This document shows, piece after piece, positions 1 to 7,948 of a stretch of DNA of 32,416 nucleotides. Below the pieces are notes generated by a model. The model was not told the origin of the DNA. It searched no databases and saw only the letters and a list, made by a program, of their open reading frames with translations. The stretch comes from Gammaproteobacteria bacterium. GTDB taxonomy: Bacteria; Pseudomonadota; Gammaproteobacteria; Enterobacterales; Alteromonadaceae. The DNA is taken from the NCBI GenBank assembly GCA_018815765.1, contig JAHIWM010000079.1, forward strand, positions 1-32,416. Direction: 5' to 3'. The first letter of the stretch is position 1. The number at the start of each line of letters is the position of its first letter. The translations under genes and the position numbers were made by a program.

Positions 1-38
1 GCTCTGGCTGTGTTAAGTTATGGGCAGTTTCGACGCAG

Positions 39-55
39 CCCTTGCCCAGCAAGGG
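39..55 (+). terminator. Weak hairpin before hupB, possibly the end of an upstream gene
   Basis: The arms CCCTTG and CAAGGG flank the loop CCCAG, giving a 6-bp GC-containing stem. Only a TTGTGG run follows, so this would be a poor intrinsic terminator. In many gammaproteobacteria lon lies just upstream of hupB, so it could mark the end of that transcript. No lon coding sequence can be recognised in the first bases of the window. Confidence 0.3.
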
Positions 56-96
56 TTGTGGCCTAACAGAAATTTTTGTGGGGCAGCGTTTTGTGC

Positions 97-125
97 TTGC
101 ATGCCTAAATCAGGCTTGATATAAC
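97..125 (+). promoter_or_regulatory. Candidate sigma70 promoter of hupB
   Basis: A TTGCAT -35-like element (97-102) is separated by exactly 17 bases from TATAAC (120-125), which matches the -10 consensus at five of six positions. The -35 matches at only three of six. Transcription would start near 132, leaving about 65 bases of leader before the hupB GTG. This is pattern matching only. Confidence 0.45.
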
Positions 126-197
126 AAGTGTGCCACTACGACAAACAAATTTTTATTGTAGTTGTTGAAAATAATAACAATTGAAGGGGATGATATT

Positions 198-470
198 GTG
201 AACAAGTCTCAACTTATCGACAAAATCGCTGCTGGTGCAGATATTTCTAAAGCGGCAGCTGGTCGTTCTCTGGACGCGTTCATCGACGCTGTTACTGAGG
301 CTCTTAAGGAAGGCGATTCAGTAGCCTTAGTTGGTTTTGGTACATTTGCAGTTCGCGAGCGCGCTGCACGTTCAGGCCGTAACCCACAAACTGGTGAAAC
401 TATCCAAATCGCTTCTGCGAAAATTCCTTCGTTCAAGCCAGGTAAAGCGCTGAAAGACAGCGTAAACTAA
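198..470 (+). CDS. hupB: DNA-binding protein HU-beta
   Basis: Histone-like HU subunit that bends DNA and organises the nucleoid as a homo- or heterodimer. The protein is 90 residues, the standard HU length. It begins [20 protein letters not shown] and carries the bacterial histone-like signature [20 protein letters not shown] in the DNA-grasping arm region. The chosen start is GTG at 198, because it gives the canonical N terminus and is preceded by GGGGA with an 8-base gap. An in-frame TTG at 162 would add twelve residues absent from the family. A hupB-ppiD order (with lon before it) is common in gammaproteobacteria. A perfect inverted repeat (478) and an intrinsic terminator (588) follow. 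Confidence 0.97.
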   Translation: MNKSQLIDKIAAGADISKAAAGRSLDAFIDAVTEALKEGDSVALVGFGTFAVRERAARSGRNPQTGETIQIASAKIPSFKPGKALKDSVN

Positions 471-477
471 GCTGAAC

Positions 478-498
478 GCTTGACTATCATAGTCAAGC
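478..498. repeat. Perfect inverted repeat just after hupB
   Basis: The arms GCTTGACTAT (478-487) and ATAGTCAAGC (489-498) are perfectly complementary around a single C. As RNA it would fold into a 7-8 bp stem with a 5-7 base loop, seven bases beyond the hupB stop. No T-tract follows, so it is not a typical intrinsic terminator. It could stabilise the 3' end of the abundant hupB mRNA or be a protein-binding palindrome. Confidence 0.6.
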
Positions 499-587
499 TT
501 ATGAAGCTGATGGTTCTGCCCAAGTCGTTATTGATATCGGTGGATAATAGCAAAACGCATTAAGCCTAACGCTGCCACAGCTTTTAT

Positions 588-623
588 GAAAAAGGCGTAT
601 CTGCTAAGATGCGCTTTTTTTTT
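588..623 (+). terminator. Intrinsic terminator of hupB
   Basis: The arms GCGTATCT (595-602) and AGATGCGC (607-614) pair with one G-T wobble around a GCTA loop. The stem is followed by nine T residues and preceded by an A-run that could extend the pairing. It ends about 37 bases before the ppiD start, so ppiD needs read-through or a promoter nearby. Confidence 0.8.
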
Positions 624-660
624 AAGACAACCAAAAGTTGCCAAAAGAGACGTAGATACA

Positions 661-2574
661 ATGTTAGAAAAGATCAGAGATGGTTCGCAGGGTATGATCG
701 CCAAGGTCATTCTTGGCTTTGTGATCCTGACGTTCGCTTTAGCGGGGGTTGGCAGTTATCTTGGCAACACCAGCGAAGTTCCTGTTGCCACAGTCAACGG
801 TGATGAAATTACTAAAGTTCAGTTTGATACTGCCTACCAAAACGAAAGAGCCAGAATGCAACAGCAGTTTGGTGAAATGTTTGGCATGCTGTCGGCTGAC
901 ACCAACTATATGAGCAACTTCCGCAATTCAGTGCTGGAAAAGCTGATTGACGAACAATTACAACGTCAGTTAGTCAGCCAGCTGGATCTGATGGTCAGCG
1001 ACGAGGTGTTACGTGACACTATCCGTACTATGCCTGAATTTCAGGTCAACGGTGTGTTTAACAATGACCGTTATATAGCGCTGCTGCGTCAAAATGGCTA
1101 TGAGCCAAATCAATTCCGTGATTATTTGCGTGCGCAAATGTCGGCGAATCAACTGGTGGTCGGTTTAGCAGGTTCTGAATTTGCGACTGTATCTGAAATG
1201 CAGTTGTTGTCTAAACTACAGCAGCAAAGCCGTGACATTCAGTACGCTGTATTAAAAGCGGCTGATTTTGCTTCTGCTGTTGAAGTGAATGATCAACTGC
1301 TGCAGGACTATTATCAAAGCAACACCAATCAGTTTGTGTCACCGGAAACAGTGTCTGTGGACTATGTACAGTTAACTGCTGCTGATATAGCCAAGTCTGT
1401 TGTAGTGGCTGATGCCGATCTGCAAGCTTATTACGATGCCAATCAGGCCCGTTATCAGTCAGAAGAGCGTCGTCGTGTTTCACATATTCTGTTGGAGTCT
1501 GCAGAAGATAATGCTGAAATCAAAGCCAAGGCTGATGCCTTAGCTGCACAGTTACAGCAAGGCGCTGATTTTGCTGAACTGGCGAAAAAAGAGTCTGCTG
1601 ATACTTTTTCTGCTGAAAAAGGTGGTGATTTAGATTTTATCGAAAAAGGCGTGATGGATGCTGAATTTGAAAAAGCAGCTTACGCTCTGGCGAAAGCCGG
1701 TGATATCAGCCCTGTAGTGAAAACCGAGTTCGGTTATCACATCATTAAACTGACTGAAGTTCAGCCTGGTTCAACCAAAGCTTTTGCTGATGTAAAAGAG
1801 CAAATTCTGGCAACAGTAAAAGAAGAAAAAGCCGCTGAGAAGTTTGCTGAGCTGCAACAACTATTAGGCGAAAAGAGTTTTGAAATTGCTGACAGCCTGC
1901 AAGAAGCAGCAGAAGCTGTTGGTACTACTGTGGTGTCAGTACCTGCCTTCAGCCGTTCAACTGCTCCTGCTGAGTTAACTGCGCCAAAAGTGCTGGAAAC
2001 TTTGTTCTCTGAAGACTTTATCAGTGCTGGTGTGAATAGTGATGTAATTGAAGTTGCTCCGCAGCATGTGGTGGTAGTGCGCGTGAATGCGCATCAGCCT
2101 GAAACCACCAAAAAGCTTGAAGAAGTGAAAGCACAGGTGCAAGCCGCTGTGATCGCAACTAAGAGTTCTGAGCTGGCGAAAGCAAAAGCTGAAGCTTTAT
2201 TAGCTGAAGTTGTGGCGGGTAAATCTTTATCTGATGTTGCTGCTGCGGCACAGTTAACGCTAGAAACAAAAGCTGCTGTGACTCGTTTTGGTGGTGATGT
2301 CGACTCAGACATCCGCACTAAAGCTTTTGAACTGGCAAAACCTATAGAAGCACAAGCTGCGACTGTGGCTATGTTAAATCTGGCCAGTGGCGATGCAGCT
2401 TTGGTTGCAGTCACGAAAGTGAATGATACTGAAGTAACAACCAAACCTCCGGTTGAACAGTTACAGCAGTTTGCTGATCAGAAAGCACAGAGTAGTTTTG
2501 GAGCCTTAGTTGCTGCGTTAAAAGCTAATGCTGAAATTACCCGTTCTTTACCAGCGGCGGCAGTTGACGAATAA
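661..2574 (+). CDS. ppiD: Periplasmic folding chaperone / peptidyl-prolyl isomerase PpiD
   Basis: Inner-membrane-anchored SurA-like chaperone that helps proteins emerging from the Sec translocon. It is 637 residues; E. coli PpiD is about 623. The N terminus (MLEKIRDGSQGMIAKVILGF) leads into a single membrane anchor near residues 12-34, followed by a long SurA_N-like periplasmic region. One parvulin domain lies near residues 270-360, with the recognisable stretch RRVSHILLESAEDN and the closing segment FGYHIIKLTEV. The start at 661 was chosen because the upstream in-frame ATG at 586 lies before the hupB terminator and would put 25 extra residues ahead of the signal anchor. The stop codon lies inside an AT-rich palindrome (arms CGAATAAT and ATTATTCG, 2568-2586). 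Confidence 0.95.
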   Translation: MLEKIRDGSQGMIAKVILGFVILTFALAGVGSYLGNTSEVPVATVNGDEITKVQFDTAYQNERARMQQQFGEMFGMLSADTNYMSNFRNSVLEKLIDEQLQRQLVSQLDLMVSDEVLRDTIRTMPEFQVNGVFNNDRYIALLRQNGYEPNQFRDYLRAQMSANQLVVGLAGSEFATVSEMQLLSKLQQQSRDIQYAVLKAADFASAVEVNDQLLQDYYQSNTNQFVSPETVSVDYVQLTAADIAKSVVVADADLQAYYDANQARYQSEERRRVSHILLESAEDNAEIKAKADALAAQLQQGADFAELAKKESADTFSAEKGGDLDFIEKGVMDAEFEKAAYALAKAGDISPVVKTEFGYHIIKLTEVQPGSTKAFADVKEQILATVKEEKAAEKFAELQQLLGEKSFEIADSLQEAAEAVGTTVVSVPAFSRSTAPAELTAPKVLETLFSEDFISAGVNSDVIEVAPQHVVVVRVNAHQPETTKKLEEVKAQVQAAVIATKSSELAKAKAEALLAEVVAGKSLSDVAAAAQLTLETKAAVTRFGGDVDSDIRTKAFELAKPIEAQAATVAMLNLASGDAALVAVTKVNDTEVTTKPPVEQLQQFADQKAQSSFGALVAALKANAEITRSLPAAAVDE

Positions 2575-2599
2575 TTTTATTATTCGTTCGCCTGAAAAT

Positions 2600-2629
2600 A
2601 AAAAAACCAACCTGCGGGTTGGTTTTTTT
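2600..2629. terminator. Bidirectional intrinsic terminator between ppiD and sapF
   Basis: The arms CCAACC (2607-2612) and GGTTGG (2617-2622) close a TGCG loop. Seven A residues precede the stem and seven T residues follow it, so the element reads as a terminator on both strands. It therefore serves ppiD on + and the pspF-sapABCDF unit on -. Confidence 0.93.
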
Positions 2630-2661
2630 ATGGCTGATTTTTAAGTCTGACCCAGCTGTTA

Positions 2662-3432
2662 TCAGCTTTGTGCACTTTTAATCAGCTTTCTGCTGTAGTC
2701 ATGTTGCGGGTTGGTGAACACTTCATTGGTAAGGCCGTAATCCAGTGCTTTACCCTGATGCAATACCAACATGCTGTCACTGATATGCCGAACTAAACGT
2801 AGATGGTTGGTGATCAGCAGATAAGATAAGCCAGTGTTCTTTTGTAACTCCAGCAGCAGGTTAACAATCTGGGCCCGTAGCGATGGGTCCAGCGCTGTTA
2901 AGGCTTCATCCAGTATCAACACCTTAGGATCCATAATAAGGGCTCTGGCGAGCGCTACACGCTGCAATTGACCGCCTGAGAACATATGAGGGTAGTAGTC
3001 AGCGTGTTCTTCCATTAAACCTAATTGCTGTAAGGTTTGATGAATTTTATCCTGGCGTTGTTCTTCATCCAGTTGCGTACTGTACCGCAATACATCGTCC
3101 AGCATTTGTCCTACTTTCTGATGTGGGTTTAATGAGCGGGCAGGGTCCTGAAAGATATAACGAATGACGTGATTATATTTTTTATAGTCACTGATAGTGA
3201 CGGCCTGACCTTCGAGCAATATTTCCCCGCTGTCTGGTTTTTCTATACCCACCAGTAATTTTGCCAGTGTGCTTTTGCCTGAGCCGGTTTCACCCACAAT
3301 AGCCAGAGTTTGGCCAGGGTAGAGGCTAAAACTGACGTCAGACAGCGCCTGAATGGTTTTACGGCCAAAGATCCCCTGAGCTTTCTGATAACTTTTATAC
3401 AGCTGCCGGATCTCCAGCAATGGGGTGGTCAT
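2662..3432 (-). CDS. sapF: SapF ABC transporter ATP-binding protein
   Basis: One of two ATPases of the SapBCDF importer/exporter, a peptide-type ABC system linked to antimicrobial-peptide resistance and, in E. coli, to putrescine export. It is 256 residues. Walker A GETGSGKS is at 47-54, a canonical FSGGQ signature at 151-155, Walker B VLILDE at 171-176 and the switch histidine near 210. The start is the ATG at 3432, giving MTTPLLEIRQLYKSYQ as in SapF homologues. The reading frame is open 39 codons further upstream, but that stretch lies inside sapD and is not family-like. The start overlaps the sapD stop in an ATGA, indicating translational coupling. It is the last gene of the unit, followed by a bidirectional terminator. 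Confidence 0.93.
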   Translation of the reverse strand: MTTPLLEIRQLYKSYQKAQGIFGRKTIQALSDVSFSLYPGQTLAIVGETGSGKSTLAKLLVGIEKPDSGEILLEGQAVTISDYKKYNHVIRYIFQDPARSLNPHQKVGQMLDDVLRYSTQLDEEQRQDKIHQTLQQLGLMEEHADYYPHMFSGGQLQRVALARALIMDPKVLILDEALTALDPSLRAQIVNLLLELQKNTGLSYLLITNHLRLVRHISDSMLVLHQGKALDYGLTNEVFTNPQHDYSRKLIKSAQS

Positions 3433-4421
3433 AACTTTTTGCCCTGCAGCGGAAAATGACAACTGAAATAGTGATTTTGTAAGCGCTCTAACACAGGTGT
3501 TTTGACACATTCCTTGCGCGCATTCGGGCAACGTGGTCCTAAACGACAACCTATAGGTAAATGCTGTAGCGTAGGAATACTGCCATGCAAGGCATACAAA
3601 GGTTGTTTGCTGGCAAGCTCCGGCTGAAATTCGGGCACACTTTTAATCAGCGCATCGGTGTAAGGGTGAAAAGGCTGCTTCAAAATGGCGGCCGTTTCGC
3701 CTGCTTCCACCAGTTGACCACAATAAAGCACACTTAAGGTTTGAGTATTGCGGGCGACGGTTTCAAGCTCGTGGCTTATCAGTAAAATTGACATGCCTTT
3801 GAGCTGATTAAAGCTGGCCAGCAAACGGAATAACTGTGCCTGAGTGGTGCTTTCCAGTGCAGTCGTTGGCTCGTCGGCAATCAATAGCTTTGGTTTTTTC
3901 GCTATCGCCATGGCGATCATTATTTTCTGACAAACCCCTTCAGGCAACTGATAAGGGTAAGAGTTAAATATCGCCTGATGATCCCTGATGCCGACTTTAT
4001 GCAGCAAAGCTATGGCTCTTTTACGTCGCTCAAAAGGCCGGCTCCACCAACTGCCTGCGAGTTCTGAGTCAGGTATGGCTTCAAGCAATTGGTCCAGAAT
4101 AGGAGCGGTCGGATCCATACTACGGCTGGGTTCCTGATAAATCATGGCGATATCGCGGCCAATAATTTTGCGCTGTTCTTCATAAGATAAACGTAATAAA
4201 TCCTGACCAGCCCAGCTGAAACGATCGGCAGTGATGCGCCATCTTTTATTCAGCACGCCCACTATGGCTTTGGCGATTAAGCTTTTGCCTGAACCTGACT
4301 CGCCGACTAAACCACGGATTTCGCCTTCACGTATGGTTAGGTTGACTCTGTCGACAGCACGGATTAAACCTTCCGGTGTTTCCAGCTCTATCGTCATATT
4401 TTTTATATCGAGCAGAATCAT
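3429..4421 (-). CDS. sapD: SapD ABC transporter ATP-binding protein
   Basis: Second ATPase of the Sap system, 330 residues, the same length as E. coli SapD. Walker A GESGSGKS is at 40-47 and Walker B LLIADEP at 179-185. The ABC signature is degenerate (LPEGVCQK near 159-166 instead of LSGGQ). E. coli SapD is also degenerate here, so this is a family trait; SapF carries the intact signature. The C terminus has the oligopeptide-transporter extension with its cysteine-rich segment (GCRLGPRCP...C). The start codon shares one base with the sapC stop (TGATG), and the stop overlaps the sapF start (ATGA). Confidence 0.94.
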   Translation of the reverse strand: MILLDIKNMTIELETPEGLIRAVDRVNLTIREGEIRGLVGESGSGKSLIAKAIVGVLNKRWRITADRFSWAGQDLLRLSYEEQRKIIGRDIAMIYQEPSRSMDPTAPILDQLLEAIPDSELAGSWWSRPFERRKRAIALLHKVGIRDHQAIFNSYPYQLPEGVCQKIMIAMAIAKKPKLLIADEPTTALESTTQAQLFRLLASFNQLKGMSILLISHELETVARNTQTLSVLYCGQLVEAGETAAILKQPFHPYTDALIKSVPEFQPELASKQPLYALHGSIPTLQHLPIGCRLGPRCPNARKECVKTPVLERLQNHYFSCHFPLQGKKL

Positions 4422-5314
4422 CAGTTTTCCCGCCGCTTTTTCATCGCTGTGCGCAAGCCGTCACCCACTAGATTTACCGACAAGACTGACGCAAAAACTA
4501 AAATACCTGGCAGGGCTATGGCCCATGGCGCCAGATAAATTAAGTCCAGCGCATCTGCAATCATCACGCCCCATTCGGAGGTCGGAGCCTGAGCGCCCAA
4601 GCCTAAGAAACCCAAAGCTGCTATATCCAGAATAGCGGTAGACAATGCCATAGTGGCCATTACAGTTAAATGTTCCCAGATATTAGGTAAAACGGCATAA
4701 CGCAAAACCTGCCAGTTCGAGGCGCCATCCAGCCGGTAAGCTGCCACATAATCCTGTTTTAAGGTGTCCTGAATTGCATTACGAATACCGTGCACAAACT
4801 GCGGTAACAGCGCCAGCATAATGGCCCAGGTGGTATTCCACAGACCAGGGCCTAACACCGCGACTATAATAATCGCCAGCAGCAGGGAAGGGATGGTCAG
4901 TGCTAAATCCAGCACATGGTTAAAAATACTGGATTTAACACCTTTGCTCATGCCCGCCATTGCACCTAAGGCCAGGCCCATCAGCAAAGAGCCAATCACT
5001 GTGACCAGGGCAATACCAAAAGTATAAGTGGCACCTTTCATCAGGCGCGACATCAAATCACGGCCTAAATCATCAGTGCCAAAAGGATACTGCACCAGAC
5101 CCTCTGCACTCCAGGAAGGCGCCAGCAATAACAGATCCGGATTTTGCAGATAAGGGTTATGAGGAGTGATCAGTGGTGCAAATAATGTCAGCAGCAGAAA
5201 AAATGAAAACATCACCAAGCCTAAAACCGCGGCATGCTGGCGCTGAAATTGTTGCCAGAGTTGCGTTAAGGGCCCGCGGTTATGCTCCTCGAAATATAGC
5301 CGGAATTTTTTCAT
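4421..5314 (-). CDS. sapC: SapC ABC transporter permease
   Basis: Inner-membrane permease of the Sap peptide/polyamine ABC transporter, 297 residues (296 in E. coli). A first membrane helix lies near residues 31-52. The periplasmic segment with the FGTDDLGRDLMSRL motif is typical of DppC/OppC-type permeases, and several more helices follow. The cytoplasmic EAA-type coupling motif is YRLDGASNWQVLRYAVLPN. It pairs with SapB next door. The gene lies one base after the sapB stop and touches sapD, so its expression should follow that of the whole unit. Confidence 0.94.
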   Translation of the reverse strand: MKKFRLYFEEHNRGPLTQLWQQFQRQHAAVLGLVMFSFFLLLTLFAPLITPHNPYLQNPDLLLLAPSWSAEGLVQYPFGTDDLGRDLMSRLMKGATYTFGIALVTVIGSLLMGLALGAMAGMSKGVKSSIFNHVLDLALTIPSLLLAIIIVAVLGPGLWNTTWAIMLALLPQFVHGIRNAIQDTLKQDYVAAYRLDGASNWQVLRYAVLPNIWEHLTVMATMALSTAILDIAALGFLGLGAQAPTSEWGVMIADALDLIYLAPWAIALPGILVFASVLSVNLVGDGLRTAMKKRREN

Positions 5315-5315
5315 C

Positions 5316-6335
5316 TTATGCTTTCCTGGCTAGCGGATTAAACAAGGTATGCAGAATTTCAGTCAGCATATTCACCACTATCACTAAACAGGACACTACT
5401 AACAAACCGCCCTGAATAGCCGGATAATTACGTTGATAAATACTGTCCAGTAGCCACTGACCTATGCCAGGCCAGGAAAATATGACTTCGGTAATCATCG
5501 CCAGCGTAATCAAAGTACTGAATTGCAAACCAATCTGGCGTATCACTGGCAATAAGGCATTACGTAGCCCATGGTGGTACAACACCTGTGCCCGGCTTAA
5601 GCCTTTGGCACGGGCCGTTTTAATGTAGCTTTGTTCCAATACCGCCAGCATGGAGTCGCGGGTAAAACGGATCATCACTGTGGTGGGGAATGTGGCAAGC
5701 ACAACAGCGGGCAATAATAAGTGCCGTAAAGCGTCTTGTGTGGCTTCAGATTTATAGCGGATATCAGACAACCAGATATCCGGCAGCATAAAACCTGTAG
5801 TGGTCGGGATATCAAACAATACATTAATACGACCTGCAGTGGGCAATACACCAAGAGTCAGCGAAAACAGCATGATGAGCAATAAAGCCCACCAGAAGAT
5901 AGGAATGGAATAAGCGATGAGCGTGATACCTGAGATCAGCTGACCAAAAAAACTATCGGCTTTCACTGCTGCAAATAATCCCAAAGGGATCCCCAGCACA
6001 AAAGACAAAATCAGCGCATAGCTTGCCAGTTCCAGTGTGGCCGGAAATACTGCGATTATTTCAGATAAGACAGGCTGTTGGCTTGAAAATGACAAGCCCC
6101 ATTCACCGTCCAGAATACGGTTTACATAGGCAATATACTGTTGTATCAGTGATTGATCCAAGGCGTAATATTCAATCAGTGCCTGCTGTTGTTCCGGCTG
6201 AATGTTGGTTAGTCCTGACACGTTGGTCAGCACATCACCGGGAAAGAGGTAACTTAAACTAAAGGCCAGTACGGTCAGGGCAACAAAAACAAAGCCTATT
6301 AAAAATGTACGACGTAAGAAGTAATGCAGCATCAT
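5316..6335 (-). CDS. sapB: SapB ABC transporter permease
   Basis: Partner permease of SapC, DppB/OppB type, 339 residues. The N-terminal membrane helix (LIGFVFVALTVLAFSLSYLF) is followed by a periplasmic region and further helices. The EAA-type loop reads TARAKGLSRAQVLYHHGLRN, the contact site for the ATPases. It begins with two consecutive ATG codons, the first overlapping the sapA stop as ATGA. It is slightly longer than E. coli SapB (about 321), with no obvious extra domain. Confidence 0.94.
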   Translation of the reverse strand: MMLHYFLRRTFLIGFVFVALTVLAFSLSYLFPGDVLTNVSGLTNIQPEQQQALIEYYALDQSLIQQYIAYVNRILDGEWGLSFSSQQPVLSEIIAVFPATLELASYALILSFVLGIPLGLFAAVKADSFFGQLISGITLIAYSIPIFWWALLLIMLFSLTLGVLPTAGRINVLFDIPTTTGFMLPDIWLSDIRYKSEATQDALRHLLLPAVVLATFPTTVMIRFTRDSMLAVLEQSYIKTARAKGLSRAQVLYHHGLRNALLPVIRQIGLQFSTLITLAMITEVIFSWPGIGQWLLDSIYQRNYPAIQGGLLVVSCLVIVVNMLTEILHTLFNPLARKA

Positions 6336-7948
6336 AAGGATTTTCTCGCTGCAGCCATTGATATACCACCATAGGGATTAATGGTTACCCCGGTAATTTT
6401 GACGCTTTTGGCCTGAAAACGTTTGGAGTGAGCAATACTCACCAAGGGCATTTGCTCGTCGATATAAAGCTGAGCTGTTAAATAAAAGCTGCGTCGTTGT
6501 TTGATGTCTGCGGTCAGCAGTGCCTGATTAATCAGAGTATCAAAGTTAGGATCACACCAGTTTGCTCTGTTACTGCCTGATTCTGCTGCACTGCAACTTA
6601 ATAACGGCCGGAAAAAATTATCCGGATCGGCATTGTCAGCCGCCCAGCCAATCAGTACTGAATCATGTTCATATTCTGAAAGCTTGCGTCTGAAACTATT
6701 CCATTCAAAAGAAACAACAGAAGCCCGTACGCCAATTTTGGCTAAATCAGCCTGCATCAGTTCCGCCATTTTTAACGCATTAGGGTTATACAAACGTTGC
6801 ACTGGCATAGCCCAGATATCCATGCGGAAGCCTTTTGGATAACCAGCTTGCGCCAACAGCTCTTTGGCTTTGACTGGGTCGTATTGCTGTTCGGGTAAGT
6901 CGTGATAAAAGGCCCAGGATGTTGGCGGCAATAAGGTTTTAGCTTTGTCGGCATAACCAAAATAAACAGCATCCAGAATAGCGTCTTTATTGATGGCATA
7001 AGCTAAGGCTTTTCGAACCAGTACATTGTCAAAAGGAGCTTTTTTGGTATTAAAAGCCCAGAAACCGACGTTCATGCTGGTTTGACTTTGTACTTCCACA
7101 TCTGGCCGCTCCGTAATGAGTTTCAGCTCAGCGTTACGGGGATAAGCAACCACATCACATTCATGGGTCAGTAATTTCGCCATACGTTTGGCATTGTCCG
7201 GCACCAGGTCAAATACCAGCTGTGTCAGTTCGGTTTTACCACGCCAATACTCAGGATGGCGGTAATAACGAATGAACTGATCTTTTTTATACTCTTTAAA
7301 GAAAAACGGGCCTGTGCCTATAGGCCGTTGATCCAACAATTCCGGCCGGCCTAGTTGCATCAATTGTTCTGCATATTCAGCAGATAAAATGGCAGCAAAA
7401 TCGGTGGCCAGATTAGATAAAAACGAGCTGTCAGGACGCGTCAGTTCAAAGCGTATTGTCGTGCTGTTTTCAGCCACTACGGCTTTAACCAAAGATCCCC
7501 AGTCGACACTTTGAAAATACGGATAATTCGCACCCCCTACTTGATGGTAAGGATGATCCGTTTGCAAAATGCGGTTAAAAGTAAAAGTCACATCATTGGC
7601 GTTTAACGTTCTGCCGGGAGAAAAAAATGCGGTGTGATGGAACTGCACATCAGGGCGTAGAGTAAACCAATAAGTTCTGCCATCTTCACTTAAACGCCAT
7701 TGTGTTGCTAAGGCAGGCAGCAATTCACCTGTCGCCGGGTCTATATCCAGCAGCCGGTCATAAAGTTGCTGACTGATGGCATCGATAGTGGTGCCTGAGG
7801 TGACCCGTTGTGGGTTAAAGCTCTCAGGGGAGCCTTCGGCGCAATACACCATACCTTGCTGAATAGTTTCAGGAATATCAGGCTGGCAGGCACTGAGTAT
7901 CAACACAGAGCCACAGGGGACCATCAGGCTCAGTAAGGCTTTGATCAT
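6332..7948 (-). CDS. sapA: SapA peptide-binding lipoprotein
   Basis: Substrate-binding component of the Sap transporter, from the SBP_bac_5 (DppA/OppA) family, 538 residues against about 547 in E. coli. The N terminus has a signal sequence ending in LILSAC, a lipobox with Cys21 as the predicted lipidated residue. The protein would thus be membrane-tethered, unlike the classical soluble periplasmic E. coli SapA. Family features include YDRLLDIDPATGELLPALAT near the N terminus and the VRKALAYAINKD helix in the middle. The start overlaps the pspF stop by four bases (ATGA), which places the transporter in the same transcript as pspF. The ligand cannot be read from sequence. Confidence 0.92.
   Translation of the reverse strand: MIKALLSLMVPCGSVLILSACQPDIPETIQQGMVYCAEGSPESFNPQRVTSGTTIDAISQQLYDRLLDIDPATGELLPALATQWRLSEDGRTYWFTLRPDVQFHHTAFFSPGRTLNANDVTFTFNRILQTDHPYHQVGGANYPYFQSVDWGSLVKAVVAENSTTIRFELTRPDSSFLSNLATDFAAILSAEYAEQLMQLGRPELLDQRPIGTGPFFFKEYKKDQFIRYYRHPEYWRGKTELTQLVFDLVPDNAKRMAKLLTHECDVVAYPRNAELKLITERPDVEVQSQTSMNVGFWAFNTKKAPFDNVLVRKALAYAINKDAILDAVYFGYADKAKTLLPPTSWAFYHDLPEQQYDPVKAKELLAQAGYPKGFRMDIWAMPVQRLYNPNALKMAELMQADLAKIGVRASVVSFEWNSFRRKLSEYEHDSVLIGWAADNADPDNFFRPLLSCSAAESGSNRANWCDPNFDTLINQALLTADIKQRRSFYLTAQLYIDEQMPLVSIAHSKRFQAKSVKITGVTINPYGGISMAAARKSL

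Noticed and set aside
1-63. Tail of lon at the window start
   Set aside because: All three + frames were read; none gives a recognisable Lon C terminus, so no coding feature is claimed.
159-178. Other open frames on the opposite strand of real genes across the window
   Set aside because: They shadow well-supported genes, lack ribosome-binding sites and have no recognisable domains.
162-197. N-terminal extension of hupB from a TTG at 162
   Set aside because: The family begins MNKSQLID, the GTG at 198 has a well-spaced ribosome-binding site, and the extra residues have no homology.
3433-3549. Upstream extension of sapF by 39 codons
   Set aside because: The stretch lies in another frame inside sapD and does not resemble SapF; the ATGA junction gives a better start.
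3429-4421. SapD as a defective ATPase because of its degenerate signature motif
   Set aside because: E. coli SapD shows the same kind of change, so it is a family trait rather than damage.
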